The notes beneath the pieces were generated by a model that had not been told where the DNA came from, did no database searches, and saw only the letters and a program-made list of their open reading frames with translations. From DASSUW01 sp963835525 (GTDB lineage Bacteria > Actinomycetota > Thermoleophilia > Solirubrobacterales > Solirubrobacteraceae): a stretch of DNA of 64,000 bases. This document shows positions 59,854-64,000 of this stretch, piece after piece; position 1 is the first letter of the stretch, and the number at the start of each line of letters is the position of its first letter. Both the position numbers and the translations under genes were made by a program. The DNA lies in assembly GCA_963835525.1 (NCBI GenBank), contig CAWIFM010000008.1, forward strand, positions 1,744,491-1,808,490. The letters run 5' to 3'.

Positions 59854-59937
59854 TGCCCGGGGCGGGATTCGAACCCGCAAGCCCTTGCGGGCAATGGATT
59901 TTGAGTCCATCGCGTAGACCAGTTCCGCCACCCGGGC
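59854..59937 (-). tRNA. tRNA-Leu (anticodon CAA)
   Basis: A class II tRNA of 84 nt. The acceptor GCCCGGG pairs with CCCGGGC. The anticodon stem-loop carries CTCAAAA with CAA as anticodon. A long variable arm (TTGCCCGCAAGGGCTTGCGGG region) and GGTTCGAATCC T-arm are clear. CCA is not encoded; the discriminator is A. TACCAT about 10 nt upstream may be its -10. Confidence 0.95.
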
Positions 59938-59956
59938 GGGCGGCCCAATGGTAGGG

Positions 59957-60442
59957 CTACGGGCGGGCGGGTTCGAGCGCCTCTGACGGGCGGACGTCGG
60001 TGTGGCCGAGCGCGAGCGCCGCCGCGGCGTCGTCGCGGACGCGGCCGCTGCGCCGCCAGCCGGAGGCGCGCCAGCTCAGCTCTCGGGCGTCTTTCGCGCG
60101 TGCGCGGATCGTCCACGGCTTGCGGAGCAGGAAGCGGCCGGCGAGCCCGCCGGCCAGCAGCACGAGCAGGATCAGCAGCTCGACCGTGAGCACGAGGATG
60201 GGGAACACGACGGTGGTCAGGACGAAGAACGCCACCAGCACGGCGAGGATCGCGAGGACGAAGACGAACGCCTCGTCGATGCCGAGGTCCGGGAACAGGT
60301 CGCCGCCGCTGCCGTCCTCGGCCGGCGAGTCGTCCCTCGGGCGCTTCCGGCGCCGCCACAGCGTCGGCTTGTCCGGCAGCCAGCGGCGCCCGACCTGCCA
60401 TGTGGTGCCGTCCGGTGCTGTGACGCGCTTGGCGCCGATCAC
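59957..60442 (-). CDS. Membrane protein of unknown function
   Basis: A 161-residue protein. A basic N-terminus (TAPDGTTWQVGRRWLPDKPTLWRRRKRPRDD) has a W-x-V-x-R-R-W motif seen in small actinobacterial proteins. An acidic stretch and two adjacent membrane helices follow (FVFVLAILAVLVAFFVLTTVVF and LTVELLILLVLLAGGLAGRFL), with a charged tail. No family recognised. GTG 60442 overlaps the upstream gene stop (GTGA), so the two membrane proteins are co-translated. Confidence 0.7.
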   Translation of the reverse strand: MIGAKRVTAPDGTTWQVGRRWLPDKPTLWRRRKRPRDDSPAEDGSGGDLFPDLGIDEAFVFVLAILAVLVAFFVLTTVVFPILVLTVELLILLVLLAGGLAGRFLLRKPWTIRARAKDARELSWRASGWRRSGRVRDDAAAALALGHTDVRPSEALEPARP

Positions 60443-60930
60443 GCCGGAGCGGGTGCCGCTTCGCCGCGTGCCGGCGGCTCTTCCACCGGCCGCTCGACCT
60501 CGACGTTCCACGCCTGGCGGAAGCCGCTCATGGCGAAGGCGATCAGCAGGATCTGGACCGGCACGATCAGGGCGGTGATCAGGCCGAGGATGCCCTCGTC
60601 GATGGCCGGGTCGGCGAAGCCGGGCTTGTCGCGGTCGAACCAGGCCGGAGCCGAGACGGCCGCGAAGATCAGCAGCACGATCGCCAGCGCGGCGGCCAGC
60701 GGCAGCACCCCGCGGCTCCAGCGCAACACGAAGAACGCGATCACGAGGTAGACGACGATGTAGCTGACCTGGAGCAGCTTCGCGCCCTGCAGCACGTCCC
60801 AGCCGCCGATGGTGACGACGGTGACCAGGAACGCGGAGACGAGCAGCAGCAATACGACGATCAAGCGCGTGAGCTTCGAGGCCGCCTTGGCGCGGTTCGG
60901 GTGCTCGATCCTCACCCCCGGGTCTGCCAT
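60439..60930 (-). CDS. Four-helix membrane protein of unknown function
   Basis: A 163-residue protein with four membrane helices: LIVVLLLLVSAFLVTVVTI, LLQVSYIVVYLVIAFFVL, VLPLAAALAIVLLIFAAVSA and GLITALIVPVQILLIAFAM. Short charged ends, with a Pro/Glu-rich tail. No recognised family. First gene of a two-gene run with the 59957 gene. It starts 57 nt from the divergent tRNA-Leu(UAG). Confidence 0.72.
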   Translation of the reverse strand: MADPGVRIEHPNRAKAASKLTRLIVVLLLLVSAFLVTVVTIGGWDVLQGAKLLQVSYIVVYLVIAFFVLRWSRGVLPLAAALAIVLLIFAAVSAPAWFDRDKPGFADPAIDEGILGLITALIVPVQILLIAFAMSGFRQAWNVEVERPVEEPPARGEAAPAPA

Positions 60931-60987
60931 CGCGCAGCGACCTTACAATCTCGCTGCCGAGCATGCGGCAATAGCCGAGCGGCAATT

Positions 60988-61070
60988 GCGGGCGTGGCGG
61001 AATTGGTAGACGCGCGAGGTTTAGGTCCTCGTGGCCACAAGCCGTGGGGGTTCGAGTCCCTCCGCCCGCA
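60988..61070 (+). tRNA. tRNA-Leu (anticodon UAG)
   Basis: A class II tRNA of 83 nt. The acceptor GCGGGCG pairs with CGCCCGC; the D arm is TGGCGGAATTGGTAGACGC; the anticodon loop TTTAGGT gives UAG. The variable arm and GGTTCGAGTCC T-arm are present, and the discriminator is A at 61070. CCA is not encoded. TACAAT (60944-60949) is a good -10 about 38 nt upstream. The next base after the tRNA is the end of the convergent LAGLIDADG-type gene. Confidence 0.96.
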
Positions 61071-61670
61071 TCAGCTCTTCGCCGGAACGAACGAATCCAG
61101 CAGCGCCACGCTCCTTCGGTGGGAGACCGAGATGTTGCGCGGGTTCGACTGCGTCCAGCGGATCCCGAGCCGCTCGCAGTACTCGCAGAACAGCCCGCGT
61201 ATGTCGTCCGAGCGGTTGGAGAAGAACCAGCGCGGATACGCGTACTCCGCCACCCGCCCGCTCGGCAGCTTCGTCTTGAAGCGGTTGATGGTCCGGCAGC
61301 CGTCCGAGTGCAGCAGCCCGCGCAGGAACTCCTGCGGATGGCGGTCCACGATCTCGCGCTGCCAGGGCACGAGCTCGATCTTGCGGTTGTGCTTGCGGCC
61401 GGGACCGTGCTGCGGGAACGCCTCTGGCCATCGCGGGCTGCTGCCGACGACACGGACGCAGCGGTGTACGCGATGCGGATTGCAGCTCACTCGGCGAGGT
61501 AGGAGCGTGAGCATCATCGCCGTCCAGCAGTCCTCGATGATCGCCGGGTACGCGGCGTCGCACGCCACGACGAGCTGGTAGCTGCGGGCAGCGCCGGTGA
61601 CGCATCCGTCGCCGAGATACATCCCGAGCAGATAGCTGTACGACCAGGGATCAGGCGGCTGCCAAATCAT
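61071..61670 (-). CDS. LAGLIDADG-type endonuclease-like protein, no HTH domain, with LexA box
   Basis: A 199-residue protein. Two LAGLIDADG-like motifs are clear: YSYLLGMYLGDG near the start and FLRGLLHSDG in the middle, each ending in the D-G pair that forms the active-site interface. Between them are Arg-rich DNA-contact-like segments, and PHRVHRCVRV, PQHGPGRKHNRKIELVPWQREIV and YAYPRWFFSNRSDDIRGLF follow the layout of a family common in actinobacteria. Those usually carry an N-terminal HTH, missing here. ATG 61670 starts next to a perfect SOS box; GTG 61688 would place the box inside the coding region. It lies 16-33 nt downstream of tRNA-Trp on the same strand and abuts tRNA-Leu. Confidence 0.78.
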   Translation of the reverse strand: MIWQPPDPWSYSYLLGMYLGDGCVTGAARSYQLVVACDAAYPAIIEDCWTAMMLTLLPRRVSCNPHRVHRCVRVVGSSPRWPEAFPQHGPGRKHNRKIELVPWQREIVDRHPQEFLRGLLHSDGCRTINRFKTKLPSGRVAEYAYPRWFFSNRSDDIRGLFCEYCERLGIRWTQSNPRNISVSHRRSVALLDSFVPAKS

Positions 61671-61687
61671 GCGAACAGATGTTCGCA
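61670..61687. promoter_or_regulatory. LexA (SOS) box
   Basis: TGCGAACA-GA-TGTTCGCA is a perfect 18-bp palindrome with 8-bp arms. Its core at 61672-61685 fits the Gram-positive/actinobacterial SOS consensus CGAAC-N4-GTTCG exactly. It overlaps the start region of the LAGLIDADG-type gene. Repression by LexA and induction by DNA damage is inferred. No clear -10 is visible next to it, so read-through from the tRNA-Trp promoter may be what LexA blocks. Confidence 0.75.
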
Positions 61688-61703
61688 CGAGGAGCGGATG
61701 GAG

Positions 61704-61777
61704 CGGGGGATCCAGGACTCGAACCTGGGACCTCCGGTTTTGGAGACCGGCGCTACCACCAACTGAGCTAATCCCCC
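61704..61777 (-). tRNA. tRNA-Trp (anticodon CCA)
   Basis: A 74-nt tRNA. The acceptor GGGGGAT pairs with ATCCCCC; the D arm is TAGCTCAGTTGGTGGTAGCGC; the anticodon loop CTCCAAA gives CCA; the T arm GGTTCGAGTCC is standard. The discriminator is G. CCA tail not encoded. TAGACT (61796-61791) is a plausible -10. The LAGLIDADG-type gene follows on the same strand, so a joint transcript is possible. Confidence 0.96.
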
Positions 61778-61900
61778 AAAGGTGGCAGCCAGTCTAACGC
61801 CGCACAGCGCTCGCGGACCCGCGGATGAAGTTGTCTTGCGCCTCCGACCCTGACCCGTTCGCGCGCGAGTCGGCCCCCTACCGGCCGGCGCGGCGATCCA

Positions 61901-62038
61901 TCAGCGCCGAGGCGGCTCCACGAGAATCAGCTTCCCCCGGTTCAGCATCTGGGCGATGGCGCAGGCCTTCTCGATCTGCGCGTACGTGTAGCGAACTGGG
62001 TTGTGCAGAGTCTCGATGTGGACGCCTGGGATCTGCAT
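61901..62038 (-). CDS. Possible small protein, 45 residues
   Basis: A short ORF: QIPGVHIETLHNPVRYTYAQ, then IEKACAIAQMLNRGKLILVEPPRR. It is the only plausible coding segment in the 306-nt gap between tRNA-Trp and the SDR gene. Its composition is balanced rather than Arg/Ala-rich like antisense shadows, and a GGGAAAG lies about 10 nt upstream of the ATG. The rest of the gap shows nothing else except the SDR start region. Unknown function; could be a small regulator or chance. Confidence 0.42.
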   Translation of the reverse strand: MQIPGVHIETLHNPVRYTYAQIEKACAIAQMLNRGKLILVEPPRR

Positions 62039-62083
62039 GCCTGTGTCTTTCCCGTTTTGCCTGCATGCGTACCATCGGCGCGC

Positions 62084-62929
62084 ATGGATGCCGGGATGAG
62101 ATCTGCCGTGTTTGCGGAGGGCGTTCTGGACGAACGTGTGACCCTCGTCACCGGGGGCGGCACGGGGCTGGGCCGGGCGGCGGCGACCGAGCTCGCGGCG
62201 TGCGGCGCGAGCGTGGTCATCGCCGGGCGGCGCGAGGATGTGCTCGCAGAGGCGGCGGCCGAGATCGGGCCGCGCGCGTCGTACGTCGCCGGTGACGTAC
62301 GCGAGCCGGAGGACGCCGAGCGCATCGTCCGCACGTGCCTCGAGCGCCACGGCCGGCTCGACGTCCTGGTCAACAACGCCGGCGGCCAGTACTTCGTCCC
62401 CGCCGAGGCGATCGAGCCCAAGGGCTGGCGCGCGGTCACGCGGCTCAACATCGGCGGCACCGAGCTCATGACCCGCACCGCGGCCGAGCTCGCGATGCGC
62501 CCCGCGGGGCAGGGCACGGTCGTCAACATCACCCTCTCGCCGCACCACGGCCTGGCCGGCATGGCCCACTCGAGCGCGGCCCGCGCCGCCGTCGAGGGCT
62601 ACACCCGCGCGCTCGCCCGCGAATGGGCCGGCGACGGCATCGCCGTGCTCGCGATCGCCGCCGGGCACTTCGACACGGCGTCCCTGCGCAAGTACCCCGA
62701 GCCGGTCTGGAGGGCGGCGGCGCGCACCGTCCCGCTGCAGCGGCTCGGCAGGGAGTCCGAGCACGCCTGGCTCGTCGCGCTCGCCGCCTCACCGCTCGGC
62801 CGCGCGCTCTCAGGGTCGGTGATCACGCTCGACGGCGCGCGCGACAACTGGTTCGGCCCATGGCCGCCCCCGTCGCTGCTCGACGACAGCGGCAGCGTGC
62901 CGACCGAGGAGCGCCGCCCGCGGGCCTGA
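62084..62929 (+). CDS. SDR-family protein, 2,4-dienoyl-CoA reductase-like, atypical active site
   Basis: A 281-residue Rossmann protein. The cofactor motif is TGGGTGLG with VVIAGRRED (Arg after the second strand, so NADP preference) and VNNAGGQY. The classical YxxxK is missing: the equivalent segment is GMAHSSAARAAVEGYTRALAREW, as in dienoyl-CoA reductase-like SDRs where the GxxxHxxAAxAG pattern replaces it. ITLDGARDNWFGPWPPP near the C-terminus also fits that subgroup. TACCAT (62070-62075) lies 8 nt before ATG 62084, which supports this start; ATG 62096 is possible. Fatty acid beta-oxidation is the likely context. Confidence 0.85.
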   Translation: MDAGMRSAVFAEGVLDERVTLVTGGGTGLGRAAATELAACGASVVIAGRREDVLAEAAAEIGPRASYVAGDVREPEDAERIVRTCLERHGRLDVLVNNAGGQYFVPAEAIEPKGWRAVTRLNIGGTELMTRTAAELAMRPAGQGTVVNITLSPHHGLAGMAHSSAARAAVEGYTRALAREWAGDGIAVLAIAAGHFDTASLRKYPEPVWRAAARTVPLQRLGRESEHAWLVALAASPLGRALSGSVITLDGARDNWFGPWPPPSLLDDSGSVPTEERRPRA

Positions 62930-62954
62930 CAGGCACCTCCTGCACGGCTATCAT
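62926..62954 (+). promoter_or_regulatory. Promoter of the tRNA-Gly/tRNA-Pro pair
   Basis: CTGACA (62926-62931), a 17-nt spacer and TATCAT (62949-62954), with tRNA-Gly beginning 13 nt further on. Each hexamer differs from the sigma70 consensus at one position. It overlaps the stop codon of the SDR gene. Confidence 0.65.
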
Positions 62955-62967
62955 CGGCCCGACGCTT

Positions 62968-63038
62968 GCGGGCGAAGTGTTGTGGTTGCACAGAAGCCTT
63001 CCAAGCTTCTAGGGCGGGTTCGATTCCCGTCGCCCGCT
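62968..63038 (+). tRNA. tRNA-Gly (anticodon UCC)
   Basis: A 71-nt tRNA. The acceptor GCGGGCG pairs with CGCCCGC; the anticodon loop CTTCCAA gives UCC; the T arm GGTTCGATTCC is standard; the discriminator is T. No encoded CCA. It lies 15 nt upstream of tRNA-Pro and downstream of a good promoter, so the two form one transcript. Confidence 0.96.
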
Positions 63039-63053
63039 CTGGCGTACACATAT

Positions 63054-63127
63054 CGGGGAGTGGCGCAGTCTGGTAGCGCACCCGGCTGGGGGCCGGGCGG
63101 TCGCAGGTTCAAATCCTGTCTCCCCGA
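63054..63127 (+). tRNA. tRNA-Pro (anticodon GGG)
   Basis: A 74-nt tRNA. The acceptor CGGGGAG pairs with CTCCCCG; the D arm is TGGCGCAGTCTGGTAGCGCA; the anticodon loop CTGGGGG gives GGG; the T arm GGTTCAAATCC is standard; the discriminator is A. No encoded CCA. A rho-independent terminator follows 8 nt after it. Confidence 0.96.
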
Positions 63128-63134
63128 CTAAGCG

Positions 63135-63159
63135 AAAGGCCCGCATTTGCGGGCCTTTT
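63135..63159 (+). terminator. Rho-independent terminator after tRNA-Pro
   Basis: AAAGGCCCGC (63135-63144) pairs perfectly with GCGGGCCTTT (63149-63158) around the loop ATTT, with a T-run formed at the 3' side (63156-63159). This is the only classical intrinsic terminator I find in the window. Confidence 0.88.
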
Positions 63160-63420
63160 GTGTTCCTGCGCCCTCTGCGTCGCGTGCGCTGGGGACCAAC
63201 TGGGGGACCAATTTCTCGCGCTGCTCCCTATAGTGGCCATGAAACGGCCATACCCCAGACGGGTTGACGAGTCGAGCGCGCCCGCTGAACGACCCCGGAG
63301 CCGGCGGCTCGTGAGGGGGTGACTTCCACTACCACCGGCGGCGGACTACGTAGGAGACCCGCCGACGTGCAGTAGCGGTGTACTGACGACGCGGTGCGTG
63401 CGGGGAGGGAACCTGCGGCC
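63160..63420. other. Non-coding gap with short direct repeat
   Basis: About 260 bases between the tRNA terminator and the last gene with no convincing ORF. It contains a 9-nt direct repeat GGGGACCAA at 63191-63199 and 63203-63211, close to the tRNA-Pro end, and CTATAGTGGCCATGAAACGGCC further on. Such repeats near tRNA 3' ends can be relics of integration, but no integrase is present. The promoter of the next gene should lie here. Confidence 0.4.
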
Positions 63421-64000
63421 ATGACCTCTCCAACCCTCCGTCGCGCGGCCGCTCTCGCCGGGTCGCTCGCTCTCCTCGCGCTCCTCCCCGCCGCCGCCTC
63501 CGCGGCCGGCAACCCGCAGGTCGTCCGCGTTGATCCGACCACCGGCGTCGTCAAGCAGTTGGCCGGCGGCGCGCCGTTCACCCACCTCGGCGGCCTCGCC
63601 TTCGGGCCCACCGGCACGCTGTACGTCGCCAACCAGGGCCTGGTCGGCCCGAGCCCGCGCGGCGCGGGTATCTACGCGCTGCGCCCGCCCACCTACGCCG
63701 CCGCCTCGATCGCCTCGGGCACCACTCCCACCGCGGTCGTGGCCTCTGGCGGCACGCTGTACTCGATCGACGGCGATCGCATCGTCGGCATCGACGGCAC
63801 GACCGGCGCCGAGCGGACCGTCACCGCCGGCGGGCTCTACGACGCGTACGGCGTCTATCCGACGTTCGGCGCCGTCTCGGGCAGCACGCTCTACACCACC
63901 GCGTCGTCGTCGTGCGACTCGGTCGAGGGCAGCGGCGCGTACGTCATCGCCGTCGACACTACGACCGGCGCGCAGACACTGGTGAAGGCGTTCGGCTGCC
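63421..64000 (+). CDS. Secreted ScyD/NHL-like beta-propeller protein, 3' end outside window
   Basis: At least 193 residues, open at the window edge. The N-terminal signal RRAAALAGSLALLALLPAAASA ends in a typical Sec cleavage site. The mature part QVVRVDPTTGVVKQLAGGAPFTHLGGLAFGPTGTLYVANQGLVGPSPRGAGIYALRP shows propeller blades of the ScyD/ScyE or NHL kind, with later blades SGGTLYSIDGDRIVGIDGTTGAERT and AYVIAVDTTTGAQTLV. Probably an extracellular binding protein. GGGAGGG lies 11 nt before ATG 63421. Confidence 0.82.
   Translation, partial: MTSPTLRRAAALAGSLALLALLPAAASAAGNPQVVRVDPTTGVVKQLAGGAPFTHLGGLAFGPTGTLYVANQGLVGPSPRGAGIYALRPPTYAAASIASGTTPTAVVASGGTLYSIDGDRIVGIDGTTGAERTVTAGGLYDAYGVYPTFGAVSGSTLYTTASSSCDSVEGSGAYVIAVDTTTGAQTLVKAFGC

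Noticed and set aside
59854..63127. The tRNA-rich region as a genomic island
   Set aside because: No integrase, transposase, phage gene or change in base composition is visible. Only the LAGLIDADG-type gene and a weak direct repeat hint at mobility.

Overview
The window is 64 kb of very GC-rich DNA with frequent GTG starts, short gaps and many 4-nt start/stop overlaps. Gene content points to a high-GC actinobacterium, most likely class Thermoleophilia (Solirubrobacterales type): coenzyme F420 biosynthesis, an actinobacterial DEDDh-UvrC-like nuclease, DUF2630, and lipoproteins and surface proteins of the Solirubrobacter/Conexibacter style. This placement is inference from gene content; no rRNA is present. 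No phage, integrase, transposase or CRISPR array is visible.

Layout. 0-6 kb: end of a flavin oxidase, small proteins, an F420/FMN-type oxidoreductase, methylmalonate-semialdehyde dehydrogenase, a hydrolase and a nuclease. 6-13.4 kb: meaB and a MeaA/ethylmalonyl-CoA-type mutase, an MBL hydrolase and ClpS, then cysH-corA-ccr. 13.4-24 kb: HtrA-like protease, lipoproteins, repair nuclease, YgfZ, the ferredoxin-dependent 2-oxoacid oxidoreductase KorAB and an M28 peptidase. 24-31.5 kb: SCO1-like protein, two beta-propellers flanking a degenerate trypsin-like protein, a TetR-controlled ABC-2 exporter and an orphan substrate-binding lipoprotein. 31.5-40.9 kb: aquaporin, FO synthase, PhoD phosphatase, ECF sigma factor, HxlR regulator and an F420 cluster (npdG-cofD-cofC-cofE). 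40.9-45.5 kb: a four-gene membrane operon, DUF4239 / SulP-STAS-cNMP / DUF4239 / unknown. 45.5-59.8 kb: HMG-CoA lyase, MurB, Crp-like regulator, enoyl-CoA hydratase, Rieske protein, acyl-CoA carboxylase, PhoX-like protein, amidase, IMPase and ferritin-like protein. 59.8-63.2 kb: five tRNA genes with a LAGLIDADG-type gene carrying a perfect LexA (SOS) box. The window ends in a secreted beta-propeller gene.

How the genes work together. Crotonyl-CoA carboxylase/reductase, the MeaA-type mutase, MeaB, an acyl-CoA carboxylase beta subunit and methylmalonate-semialdehyde dehydrogenase suggest ethylmalonyl-CoA and propionyl/methylmalonyl-CoA metabolism. FO synthase plus CofD, CofC, CofE and F420:NADPH oxidoreductase cover most of F420 assembly and reduction, and the LLM-family oxidoreductase at 1531 is a possible user.

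Two architectural themes recur. Many start codons lie only 6-9 nt after a TAnnnT -10-like hexamer with no Shine-Dalgarno sequence, which suggests widespread leaderless transcription and two very compact bidirectional promoters. Twelve of sixteen convergent protein-gene pairs overlap at their 3' ends.
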